64,000 bases of DNA from Rhizobium johnstonii 3841. Lineage in GTDB: Bacteria; Pseudomonadota; Alphaproteobacteria; Rhizobiales; Rhizobiaceae. The notes under the pieces were generated by a model. That model saw only the letters and a list, made by a program, of their open reading frames with translations. It made no database searches and was not told where the DNA came from. The position numbers and the translations under genes were made by a program. The stretch spans positions 310,001-374,000 of the forward strand of contig NC_008378.1 in the NCBI RefSeq assembly GCF_000009265.1. The letters run 5' to 3'. This document shows, piece after piece, positions 27,101 through 34,271 of this stretch (position 1 is its first letter; each line of letters opens with the position of its first letter).

Positions 27101-28142
27101 GTTCCTGCGTGATGCGCTCCAGCGGAACGAGCCGGGCAAGCCCCTCCTCCGTTGCCGATGAGATCGCTGCGATGACATCGTCGAGAGAGCTTCTTGATGT
27201 CAGCGACAGGACGAGGGGAAGGACCTGTTCGGCACGGCCGCGGTTCGCAAGATGTTCCTTCTGCGGCCGCGCGACCAGGAGCCCGGTCAGCAAAGCATAG
27301 TTGCCGCTGTAACGTGCCAGCATCGCGCAAAAGGCCGCATGAAGCACGCGCTCGACCTGATAACCCTTATGCTGCGCATGTCGACCGAGCTTGCCCCAGA
27401 GATCGGGCTCGATCGAAAATCGATGTTGAGCGCGCGCCACACCTGCCAGCCCGCCACTGTTGAAGCGGGTGGGAAAGGTCGAGGCGGCGTAGTCGAGACC
27501 GATCGTGTTCCGCCAATAGGAGAGGGATTCCTGCGCCTGCTCGGTCTGCAGCCATTCAGCCTCCCGCGTTCCGGCCAAGATTTCGGTCAGCTGTGTGTCG
27601 CCGGCGGCTGCGCCGTCGAGAATTCGCGTCAGGGAGCCGGAGAGAATAGACTTCTCGCGATCGTCCGAGATCACGGGATGAAGCACGATCGTCAGAAGCG
27701 ACTGCCCATCGGCAAGCAAGATAATCTGAACACGCGCCGGTGGACCAGCAAGGAGATCGAAGCGCCCGTCGCGGAAGGCTTTCTGGGCGGCCAACGCATC
27801 GGCCTCAGCAAGAGCCGCGCCTTCGCCGACAATCTCGATCGGTACTGCGTTCAATGCGCCGCAGTATTGCTCGACGCGGCCGCCCGCCAGCCGGCGGAAC
27901 CGGGTGGCAAGCGACGGATGCTGCGCCACGAGCGTCCGGCAGGCGCCGGCAATGGTCTTGACGTCGACCGCCGGGCTTAATCGCAGCGAAATGACCTGGT
28001 CGGGAAATACCGTCTCATTGCCGATCTGCTCCAGCGACCAGATACGCTTCTGCGCGATCGTCAGCGGGAAGCTCTCGAAGATCGCATCCGTTGCGACATC
28101 GGTCGGGTAGGCATCTGCGAAATTTGTGATCTGTTTGTTCAT
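24150..28142 (-). CDS. vbsS: Single-module NRPS for vicibactin (C-A-T-TE)
   Basis: A 1330-residue nonribosomal peptide synthetase. Domains in order: condensation-like (about 20-450), adenylation (about 480-960: YTSGSTGLPKG near 615, YGPTETI, GELYIGGEG, NSKLDR), carrier (FFAIGGNSL, Ser near 1010) and thioesterase (about 1085-1325: GWSWGG nucleophile near 1136, a final His in NHLHMIG near 1302). One module can make a cyclic trimer if the thioesterase works iteratively, as expected for vicibactin. The condensation motif HHxxxDG reads HPVISDD (residue 154 on), lacking the catalytic second His. The start at 28142 (MNKQIT) has GGATGG upstream; ATG at 28151 is possible. It follows vbsG by about 20 bp. 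Confidence 0.9.
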   Translation of the reverse strand: MNKQITNFADAYPTDVATDAIFESFPLTIAQKRIWSLEQIGNETVFPDQVISLRLSPAVDVKTIAGACRTLVAQHPSLATRFRRLAGGRVEQYCGALNAVPIEIVGEGAALAEADALAAQKAFRDGRFDLLAGPPARVQIILLADGQSLLTIVLHPVISDDREKSILSGSLTRILDGAAAGDTQLTEILAGTREAEWLQTEQAQESLSYWRNTIGLDYAASTFPTRFNSGGLAGVARAQHRFSIEPDLWGKLGRHAQHKGYQVERVLHAAFCAMLARYSGNYALLTGLLVARPQKEHLANRGRAEQVLPLVLSLTSRSSLDDVIAAISSATEEGLARLVPLERITQELVVDEAAAQEAVVKALFEFREPYPVPRHATNLEPLGARADSELSLVVEARLDGAAAGLIDYAQDLYDGALIARVSRHFTLVLEQIVARPKVRIKDIELVGCDELDQLSAPYEDEVVNDDRPVHELISAHSRQTPKKTAIVYGDEEWSHGWLEASTNRLAHRLRQLGVRAEVTVAIFIKRSPEAIVGILATLKAGGAYIPVEPDHPPVRNHHILRDGGVKIVLTHSWLRHRLPEELDTIILELDKIDLDGEPDTPLDIPTHKDQLAYVMYTSGSTGLPKGVAVEHGPLTHHLQNTSRVYGMSSASRELPFLPFSSDGGHERWMNPLMEGGSIILPDQPLWTPEETLTAMRKHGANNASIPTTYLQQLAEWADISDGAPPMRLYSFGGEGLAQPTFDLLSRALKSEWLINGYGPTETIMTPMVWKVRAGTKFQGVYAPLGRAVGLRRIYVLDPDLNPCPIGVTGELYIGGEGIARGYLGKPDTTADRFIPDPFFTEGGRLYRSGDLTRWRDDGTVEFVGRVDHQVKLRGYRIELGEIEAALLQQPGVGEALVVLRDDDAGGDKALVAYVVPKKDETLNVETIRAGLERSLPSYMVPAAVVELEKMPTNPNSKLDRFALPAPQPVKRTIVQPSTVLEEEVLDVWRQILKLEAISVEDNFFAIGGNSLGAIRILSQLRQRRPKTPLTVADIFNNPTVRSFAGVIEQGDQRDLSEVIVLRASGVKPRLYCFPGLLVSTREYVKLVDYLGADQPATGFICHSLSEKKAVGAPVEEIIESYVDYIRTHSQGAPCYFLGWSWGGLLAYEAARALGDEVDVRMMAMVDVCDLGSEFAIGAKPRFRPGERDELHRDVQAWLGRTAMRPEWDRLLSTMDADTYDQFLRFVGDEKDPLPNDGPDISSREHTFWVLIDNALIFRKHRLVPHDVPIYPWAADDSLNRGLNLIDWRRLSPRARAAEIITGTNHLHMIGSPAFHSRLALRLKETEKDIA

Positions 28143-28161
28143 CCGTGCCATCCAGCCGTTT

Positions 28162-28380
28162 TCAGAGACGCGCATCGCCGGCGATTGCCGAGCGCAAGGA
28201 GAGGGGGCGCGGATCCGCCCAGACGTCAGCGATATGCGCCAGGCATTGCTGGCGCGAACCGGCAAAACCCGCCGGCTCCCAGCCCAGGGGAATCCGCTTG
28301 TCCTGCGGCCAGACCGAGTAGCGACGCTCGGTGTCGATGACGGCGATCCAGAGATCGTCGTGAAGTTCAAGATTATCCAT
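28162..28380 (-). CDS. vbsG: MbtH-like NRPS accessory protein
   Basis: A 72-residue MbtH-family protein. It matches the family pattern: YSVWPQDKRIPLGWE at about residues 21-35, then CLAHIADVWADPRPLSL near 46-62 with the conserved Trp residues. MbtH proteins bind and activate NRPS adenylation domains. It is the first gene of vbsGSO and lies directly upstream of the NRPS gene, its expected partner. The promoter region is shared with the divergent vbsADL unit. Confidence 0.9.
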   Translation of the reverse strand: MDNLELHDDLWIAVIDTERRYSVWPQDKRIPLGWEPAGFAGSRQQCLAHIADVWADPRPLSLRSAIAGDARL

Positions 28381-28436
28381 TCGCAGCTCCTGCGGTGATG
28401 ATGGTCATGCGCAAGTGACGGATCCGGCAGGCTGCA

Positions 28437-28481
28437 GTTTAGAAAATTGATGAGAATTTTTTTCTTCACTTATCTCTAAAC
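28437..28481. promoter_or_regulatory. Divergent vbsG/vbsA promoter element with inverted GTTTAGA words
   Basis: GTTTAGA at 28437-28443 and its reverse complement TCTAAAC at 28475-28481 face each other in the 205-bp gap between vbsG and vbsA. Read outward on each strand the contexts are similar (GTTTAGA followed by an A/T-rich stretch and TGA). They may be matching promoter elements for the ECF sigma factor RpoI encoded nearby, or arms of one operator. The dyad is seen; the role is inferred. Confidence 0.45.
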
Positions 28482-28585
28482 CCAGCGGGAGATGGATCGT
28501 CATTCTACTAAATCGGCGTAAGAGCACGCTTCATGCTCACAGCGCCAAAAGCCCGACCGGCCCCCGACCGGCCAAGGAGAACATC

Positions 28586-29575
28586 ATGGATTTCGACGCC
28601 GTCAAACCAAGGCGCGCTCTGCAGTCGCGCAGCTACGTCAGCCTCGCCCCCAATCTCATCCACCTCAAGACCGCTTACGGCCACCACGAAGCCGCATTCG
28701 AGGTCGAGGCCGGCATCGCGTCGGTGACCTTCTACCATCGTGATCCGGTGCAATCGCCGGAGCTTCTTATGGCGGCCGCCGAAGCCGTGACGGCAGAGGA
28801 TCGCTCGATCACGTCAGTCGTCTTCGAAGGGCATCAGGCAAGCCTCCCGCCGCATATTGCGGATGCAGTCGGAAGGCTCGATTCGGCGATCCTGTGGCAG
28901 TGGCCATCGCTGTGGCTGCCGCAGCTGTCCTATCCGCTGCCGCCCGTGCAGGAGATGACCGCGGGCCGGTATCATCCGCGTCGACCCGCAAAGCCGAAGG
29001 GCACGATCTACAGGCGTTTCATCCCCTGGCTGGAACGGGAAATCACCTTCACGGTGGCCGACCCGGAGACCGATCTTGCAGGATTTCATCGCTGGATGAA
29101 CGACGAACAGGTCAACACGATCTGGGAGGATGCGGGTTCGATCGACAAGCACCGGGAGATCCTGGAAGAGAGGATCGCAGATCCGCATGTCCTGCCGCTA
29201 ATCGGCAGTTTCGCGGACATCCCCTTCGGCTATTTCGAAGTCTATTGGGCGAAAGAGAACCGGCTCGGCCCCTTCTACGACGCCGACGACTATGATCGTG
29301 GATGGCATGTGGCGATCGGCGAGCCCGGCTATCGCGGCAAGAAATGGATCAGCGCATGGCTTCCCTCGCTGATGCATTTCATCTTCCTCGACGATCCGCG
29401 CACGAAGCGCATCGTCGGCGAGCCGCGCGCCAGTCACGAACAGCAGATCCGCAACCTCGACCGTTCGGGTTTTGCCAAGGTCAAGCATTTCGATTTTCCG
29501 CATAAGCGGGCGCTCCTGGTGATGCTCGGCCGCGAGCGTTTTTTCGGCGATCGTCTCTGGGTGCCTGCGTCATGA
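28586..29575 (+). CDS. vbsA: N5-hydroxyornithine acyltransferase, GNAT (VbsA-like)
   Basis: A 329-residue siderophore acyltransferase of the IucB/RhbD-type GNAT family. An N-terminal non-catalytic segment (1-140) precedes the acetyl-CoA-type fold (about 150-320) with FHRWMNDEQVNTIWE and GWHVAIGEPGYRGKKW motifs and IVGEPRASHEQQI near 275. In vicibactin biosynthesis VbsA is described as transferring (R)-3-hydroxybutyryl from CoA to N5-hydroxyornithine. First gene of vbsADL, with a strong AAGGAG ribosome site. Its stop overlaps the vbsD start by 4 bp. Assignment to VbsA rather than VbsC rests on gene order and length. Confidence 0.85.
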   Translation: MDFDAVKPRRALQSRSYVSLAPNLIHLKTAYGHHEAAFEVEAGIASVTFYHRDPVQSPELLMAAAEAVTAEDRSITSVVFEGHQASLPPHIADAVGRLDSAILWQWPSLWLPQLSYPLPPVQEMTAGRYHPRRPAKPKGTIYRRFIPWLEREITFTVADPETDLAGFHRWMNDEQVNTIWEDAGSIDKHREILEERIADPHVLPLIGSFADIPFGYFEVYWAKENRLGPFYDADDYDRGWHVAIGEPGYRGKKWISAWLPSLMHFIFLDDPRTKRIVGEPRASHEQQIRNLDRSGFAKVKHFDFPHKRALLVMLGRERFFGDRLWVPAS

Positions 29576-30993
29576 ACGATATGAGCGACACAAGCGGCAG
29601 CTTCCGGAAACGGCAGCGCCTCGCACCGGAGGACCTTGCCAGTCCTGAGCTCCTCAGGCTGCTGCTTCGGCTCGGACTGCCGGCCATGTTCGGCCTGTCG
29701 ATCAACGCCGCCCATCACACGATCAACATGATTTTCGTCGGGATGATCGGTGACGACCAAATCGCGGCGATCATGATCGTCCTGCCGGTCCTCATGCTCG
29801 TCGCCGCCTTCGGCGAAGGGATCGGCGTCGGTGTCGCAACAGAGGTCGGACGCACGCTCGGCGCCGGCAACCGATCCCGGGCCGGCGCCATTGCCTCGAT
29901 CAGCCTTGCTGCCGGCGTCGTCTTCGGCGCGGCAAGCGCCATCGCAATCCTCGCATTTCCGGATTTGCTGCTGTTTGGCGCCACGCCTGCCCTTCAGCCG
30001 CTCGCGCAACATTACCTGATGATCATTGCGGTCTCGGTGCCGCTGACGATGGCGCAGATCATTCTCGATTTCCTGGCAATAGCAGAGGGCAATGCCCGTT
30101 TCAGCATGTGGACGCTGGTCGCCTGCTTTGCGCTGAACATGATCCTCGACCCGATCATGATCTTCGGCTTCGGCCTCGGCCTGCAGGGCGTTGCAATCGC
30201 AACCATCCTGTCCCAGCTCGTCGCGCTTTGCATCTATGCTGCTTACCACGCCAGGCGACTTGGGACCGTCCGGCTGACCTTTGGCTGGCGGTGGAGAGAT
30301 ATCGGCTATCTCAGGCCTGTGCTTGCTGTGGGCGCACCGACGACACTGACCAGTCTCGCAACCGCAGGCGCGATTGCGGCCGTGGTATCGCTCGCCGGCA
30401 CCTATCACGGAGAAGCCGGCATTGCCGGCGTCGGGATCGCCTTGCGGCTGCTGGCGGTCGGAACCCTCCCCGTCATCGGCATTTCACTCGGAGCCCAGTC
30501 GATCCTGAGCTTTGCCTGGGGTCGAGGCGATACGACCCGGATGCTGTCGGCAGCCCGCATCCTCACAGTGGTCACCAGTGCGGTGAGTGGCGCATACGGG
30601 TTGGGGGCGCTCGTTTTCTCCGAAGAGCTTGCCTCGTTCTTCACCGACGATGCCACGGTGATCGGGATCGCCGGGCAAGCGATCATTGCGACCCATCTTC
30701 CCCTTTTGCTGTTCGGCCTGCGGCAAACGGTGCTGATCCTCTTCCAGGCCCAGGGCAGACCGAAAGCGGCGGTTGCCATCGGCCTGGCGCAGAATGGCTA
30801 TCTTCTTTTTCCGCTGCTTGCTCTTCTGCCGCCGTTCTTCGGTTTTTCAGGCTTGCTGGCAGCAATGTTCCTGGCCTCTGCCTTGACCGGCCTGCTGTCA
30901 GCCGGCTGCCTGGCGAGGACGCTCAGCGCGCTCCGTCAGCGCGCTGCCGACCATCTGACCTCCATCCGTCCATATCCCAACTTTTGTCCATGA
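29572..30993 (+). CDS. vbsD: MATE-family exporter, probable siderophore export
   Basis: A 473-residue MATE-type multidrug/metabolite exporter with twelve hydrophobic segments; the conserved N-terminal region (LRLLLRLGLPAMFGLSINAA) and the symmetric second half from about residue 240 are clear. Translation is coupled to vbsA (ATGA overlap) and it is followed by vbsL. By position it is the VbsD counterpart and the best candidate for exporting finished vicibactin or an intermediate, coupled to Na+ or H+. Confidence 0.87.
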   Translation: MNDMSDTSGSFRKRQRLAPEDLASPELLRLLLRLGLPAMFGLSINAAHHTINMIFVGMIGDDQIAAIMIVLPVLMLVAAFGEGIGVGVATEVGRTLGAGNRSRAGAIASISLAAGVVFGAASAIAILAFPDLLLFGATPALQPLAQHYLMIIAVSVPLTMAQIILDFLAIAEGNARFSMWTLVACFALNMILDPIMIFGFGLGLQGVAIATILSQLVALCIYAAYHARRLGTVRLTFGWRWRDIGYLRPVLAVGAPTTLTSLATAGAIAAVVSLAGTYHGEAGIAGVGIALRLLAVGTLPVIGISLGAQSILSFAWGRGDTTRMLSAARILTVVTSAVSGAYGLGALVFSEELASFFTDDATVIGIAGQAIIATHLPLLLFGLRQTVLILFQAQGRPKAAVAIGLAQNGYLLFPLLALLPPFFGFSGLLAAMFLASALTGLLSAGCLARTLSALRQRAADHLTSIRPYPNFCP

Positions 30994-31003
30994 GAGGATG
31001 ACC

Positions 31004-32191
31004 ATGAACCAGTCGATCAACCCGCACGACCTTGGCGCCCATGCGGCCGCTGACGATCTCTTTACGCCTGTCGATCCGGCGGCATTCAACGCCGTGTCTC
31101 CGCCGATCTTCCAGACATCGCTCTTCACTTACGACAGTTACGAGGCGATGGAGGATGTCTTTGCCGGACGCACGCGCAACTATATCTATTCGCGCGGCGA
31201 CAATCCGACGGTTCGCGAATTCGAACTGCTGGTCGCCCGCCTCGAGGGCGCAGAGGACGGACGTGCCTTCTCCAGCGGAACGGCCGCCATTACATCGACA
31301 ATTCTCAGTCTTGTTGAGGCGGGAGACCGGGTCGTTGCGGTCCGCCATCTCTACAACGATGTCTACCGCCTTCTGGTGAAGCTGCTTGCCAGGCTCGGTG
31401 TCGCGGTGGATTTCGTCGATCCCGCCGACCACGACGAGGTCCGCAAGGCCCTGTCGGGTGCCAAGCTGCTCTACCTCGAAAACCCCACATCCTTCGTCTT
31501 CGAGCTTCAGGACATTGCGGCGCTGTCGGCCATGGCAAAGGAGGCTGGCGTCACGAGTATCATCGACAATTCCTGGGCAACGCCGCTCTTTCAGAAACCG
31601 ATCCAGCATGGCGTCGATATCGTCATTCACGCCGCCTCGAAATATCTCGGCGGTCACAGCGATACGGTCGCCGGCGTCGTCGTCGGCTCGAAAGAAGCCA
31701 TCGCCAGGATCAACGCGACATCCTACCCCTATGTCGGCGCCAAACTGTCACCGTTCGAAGCCTGGCTGCTGCTGCGCGGCATGCGCACGCTGCGTGTCCG
31801 TCTCAAGGAGCATGAGCGCAGCGGGCTTTTGCTGGCCGGGCGGCTGAAGGAGCATTCTGCGATCGGATGCGTTCGTCACCCGGCATTTCAGGAGCATCCC
31901 GGGCGGGCGACGCTGACGGGCTATGCCGGGCTGTTTGCCTTCGACCTCAATCCCGATATCGATGTCGCACGCTTTGTGAATAGCCTTCGCGACATCCGTC
32001 TCGGTGTCAGCTGGGGGGGACCCGAAACGCTGGTGGTCCCCGCCAAGGTCGCGCTGCAGATCCCCGACCGGATGACCTCCTTCATCCGGTTCGGCGTGAG
32101 CGAGCAGACGGTTCGTTTCGCCGTTGGCCTGGAAGAGCCGGAACTGCTGTGGAGCGATTTGCAGCAGGCGCTGCACGCAGCGAAACGGTAG
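31004..32191 (+). CDS. vbsL: PLP-dependent epimerase of the Cys/Met-metabolism fold (VbsL-like)
   Basis: A 395-residue fold-type I PLP enzyme resembling cystathionine gamma-synthase and methionine gamma-lyase. Tyr/Arg phosphate contacts appear in YIYSRGDNPTV near residue 63; FSSGTAAI near 90 and the Schiff-base Lys in HAASKYLGGHSDT near 213. In vicibactin synthesis VbsL inverts the ornithine alpha-carbon of the acylated intermediate to give the D residue, an unusual job for this fold. The ATG at 31004 has AGAGG at good spacing; the ATG at 30998 does not. Its last 110 bp overlap the convergent rpoI frame. Confidence 0.85.
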   Translation: MNQSINPHDLGAHAAADDLFTPVDPAAFNAVSPPIFQTSLFTYDSYEAMEDVFAGRTRNYIYSRGDNPTVREFELLVARLEGAEDGRAFSSGTAAITSTILSLVEAGDRVVAVRHLYNDVYRLLVKLLARLGVAVDFVDPADHDEVRKALSGAKLLYLENPTSFVFELQDIAALSAMAKEAGVTSIIDNSWATPLFQKPIQHGVDIVIHAASKYLGGHSDTVAGVVVGSKEAIARINATSYPYVGAKLSPFEAWLLLRGMRTLRVRLKEHERSGLLLAGRLKEHSAIGCVRHPAFQEHPGRATLTGYAGLFAFDLNPDIDVARFVNSLRDIRLGVSWGGPETLVVPAKVALQIPDRMTSFIRFGVSEQTVRFAVGLEEPELLWSDLQQALHAAKR

Positions 32192-32741
32192 GCTCCTGCG
32201 GGTGCGCATGGTCGGGGCGGGAAGCAGGTTCGGCGATCGCCAGATGGCAATGTTCCTCTGCCGCCTTGATCATGAAGTTGACGAGGGTCCTTGAGACGCC
32301 GAGTTCGGCTGCAATATCCTTCTGCGGCACGCCGTTGAGGCGATGGCGAATGAAGGCATCGTTGGTTCGCTTCGGCAGCGCCTCGAGCGAGGCAAGCACA
32401 TTGCGCAGGGTCTCGGCAGCGACGAGCTGGTCGAGCACGGTGGGGATGGGAGCCGTGATCTCCTGAATCTGGTCTATCGACCTATGGTTGTTCATCTTCT
32501 GGCGTCGCCGGCGGCTCTCATCGAGTGCGAGATTGTAGACCATCCGGAAGGCGTAGCCGATCGGGCAACGAATGTCGTCGGTCTTGACCCCATAGGCTTT
32601 AATGACTCCATCTTGAAAGATATCCTCGGAATATGACTTTGATTTGACAACGCTTTCAATCGTTTTAAGGAGCTTGTCCTTGTTTTCGATCATGGCGTTG
32701 ACCACGGCATTTCCGTTCACATCACGATGCAATGCTTGCAT
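32082..32741 (-). CDS. rpoI: ECF sigma factor, iron starvation type (RpoI)
   Basis: A 219-residue extracytoplasmic-function sigma factor of the PvdS/FecI group. Region 2 spans about residues 30-85 (KSYSEDIFQDGVIKAYG and RMVYNLALDESRRRR), region 4 about 115-165 (LEALPKRTNDAFIRHRL, then DIAAELGVSRTLVNFMI). In R. leguminosarum RpoI drives the vbs operons. No FecR-type anti-sigma gene is present and the nearby receptor lacks a signalling extension, so control is more likely transcriptional. The last 50 or so residues are basic, low-complexity and antisense to vbsL over 110 bp. The start at 32741 has AGGACA upstream; a start at 32693 is possible. Confidence 0.87.
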   Translation of the reverse strand: MQALHRDVNGNAVVNAMIENKDKLLKTIESVVKSKSYSEDIFQDGVIKAYGVKTDDIRCPIGYAFRMVYNLALDESRRRRQKMNNHRSIDQIQEITAPIPTVLDQLVAAETLRNVLASLEALPKRTNDAFIRHRLNGVPQKDIAAELGVSRTLVNFMIKAAEEHCHLAIAEPASRPDHAHPQEPTVSLRAAPAANRSTAVPALPGQRRNEPSARSRRTG

Positions 32742-32857
32742 TGTCCTGTACCCTTTTTACAAATGGAAAATCAGGCTCTGTCGTTGCTGGCCGGTTCGGT
32801 CTCGGGCTCCTTTTTTGAGCTGAAGTACACGATTTGATTGCAGTGTCTATTTTAAGG

Positions 32858-32872
32858 TGATAACAGGAGTCA
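32858..32872. promoter_or_regulatory. Candidate iron-responsive operator between rpoI and vbsC
   Basis: TGA-N9-TCA at 32858-32872 in the divergent region, 117 bp upstream of rpoI and 33 bp upstream of the GNAT gene. This is the reported form of the iron-responsive operator bound by RirA in Rhizobium. Only six bases are fixed, so a single match could be chance, but the location and the rpoI context favour it. Confidence 0.5.
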
Positions 32873-32904
32873 AGTTTAAATCGACCGATCGGAGGCGAGA
32901 AAAA

Positions 32905-33396
32905 ATGGGAAAAACAATTGAGATCCTGACCGGCAAGGCAGAGCTCTGCCGATCGATCATGGGGGCTTTGCCGGACTGGTTTTCAGAACCTGCGGTTATC
33001 GAAGCGAGCGCCCAGGCGATCGAAGACCTGCCGGTGTTCGGCTATGTCGAAGCGGATGTCGTGACCGCGTTGATGGCCCTGAAGCGGCACCCGCCCGGCG
33101 CCGTCGAGATCGCGCTGATCGCGACACGACCGGAACATCACGGTCGCGGCGCCGGACGCCATCTCATCGATGCGGCCGAACGTTTCGGCCATGAATCGGG
33201 TGCGCGGCTGCTGACGGTCAAGACGCTCGCCCCGCGAGGCCTCGACGAACCGCAGTTCGAGGCGACGCGGCGTTTCTATGACCGGAACGGCTTTGTGCGG
33301 GCGGAGGTCTTTGCAAAGCTCTGGCACGAGGACCATCCATGCCTGTTCATGGTCAAGCCACTCGCCGGCGTCGAGGCAGGTGAGGCTACGCTTTGA
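32905..33396 (+). CDS. vbsC: GNAT acetyltransferase (probable VbsC)
   Basis: A 163-residue GNAT. The acetyl-CoA-binding pattern ALIATRPEHHGRGAGRHLID lies at about residues 72-91, followed by EATRRFYDRNGFVRAEVF near 125-142. It has a strong GGAGG ribosome site about 9 nt before the ATG. Within the vicibactin locus the second acetyltransferase, VbsC, acetylates the ornithine alpha-amine; position next to rpoI and inside the iron block makes that the likeliest role. The fold alone would fit many N-acetyltransferases, so the symbol is a contextual assignment. Confidence 0.7.
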   Translation: MGKTIEILTGKAELCRSIMGALPDWFSEPAVIEASAQAIEDLPVFGYVEADVVTALMALKRHPPGAVEIALIATRPEHHGRGAGRHLIDAAERFGHESGARLLTVKTLAPRGLDEPQFEATRRFYDRNGFVRAEVFAKLWHEDHPCLFMVKPLAGVEAGEATL

Positions 33397-33479
33397 GACG
33401 ACGAGACTTTCTGCTTGGCGCGCATTGGCAATAACTGGTGCGCAGGGCACCCGTCTCTGCACGCGGCGGACGATAGGAG

Positions 33480-34262
33480 CTAGTGGCGCCCCTCCGGCAG
33501 CGGGCAGGCTTCGCCGCAGCCACCGACGCCCGGCAGGTTATAGCGCAGGCAGCAGATTTTCCGGCGCACGAATTCGAGCCCGCATTGCTGGCGCGCAATG
33601 CGGATCATGCCGAACATCGGGTTGCGCCCGCCACCCGGCCATTGAGCTTCTTCCAGCAGCGCCAGGCCGCCTTCGACGTGGACGGGCCCATGGCGATGAG
33701 CGATCTCCTTCAGAATCCAGGAGAGATAGGCCGCGACATTGTTCCAGAGAAGCTTCGGTGCGACGCCGGCGTTGGCGGCGATCGCCGCGATGACGGGCTC
33801 GGCGTGACCGAGCATCAGCCGGTGAAGCTCGCCGGCCGGGTCACTCGTCACCTCGGGCCTGCCTGACATCACGAATGCTTCCGGCTTGCCTGTCTGTTCG
33901 TTGCAGACGAGCAAAAGCCGGTCGACCTCCAACGGCAGCGCGATGCGGTTCATGAACATATGGACGCTCGGAGCAATCGTCAGCATGCTGAAATAATAGA
34001 GGGTCCACATGGAGACGATCGCACGACGGTCGCTGCCCGGAAATTTTTGCGCATATCGGCCAATGATCTCGTCGAAGATCGCTCGGTCGCAAAGATCCCT
34101 GCAGGAAACAACGATGCCCGTCTGCGGGAGAGCGCTGAGCAGCTTGCCGCGGCAATAGGAGAACGGGCCGTCGCCCACCAGACCGTCGAGGTCGACGGCC
34201 TGGTGGGCGACAGGATGGTCAGCGATCAAGGTCGGGCGCTGAAACGCCCCGGTTGTCTCCAT
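33480..34262 (-). CDS. fhuF: FhuF-type ferric siderophore reductase
   Basis: A 260-residue FhuF-family protein. The N-terminal half (30-200) has the family's LYYFSMLTIAPSVHMF pattern; the C-terminus carries the [2Fe-2S] cysteines, CC near residue 236, then Cys ten residues later and a last Cys after three more (CGEAC). FhuF reduces Fe(III)-hydroxamates in the cytoplasm to release Fe(II). The usual ending is C-x2-C, so the x3 spacing is a variation. It starts 9 bp after the TonB receptor gene, forming a receptor-reductase operon, and is convergent to the GNAT gene. Confidence 0.85.
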   Translation of the reverse strand: METTGAFQRPTLIADHPVAHQAVDLDGLVGDGPFSYCRGKLLSALPQTGIVVSCRDLCDRAIFDEIIGRYAQKFPGSDRRAIVSMWTLYYFSMLTIAPSVHMFMNRIALPLEVDRLLLVCNEQTGKPEAFVMSGRPEVTSDPAGELHRLMLGHAEPVIAAIAANAGVAPKLLWNNVAAYLSWILKEIAHRHGPVHVEGGLALLEEAQWPGGGRNPMFGMIRIARQQCGLEFVRRKICCLRYNLPGVGGCGEACPLPEGRH

Positions 34263-34271
34263 TGCCGTGCC

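Noticed and set aside
24198-27980. Several 180-280 codon plus-strand frames inside the NRPS gene
   Set aside because: All lie opposite conserved adenylation, carrier and thioesterase motifs; shadows.
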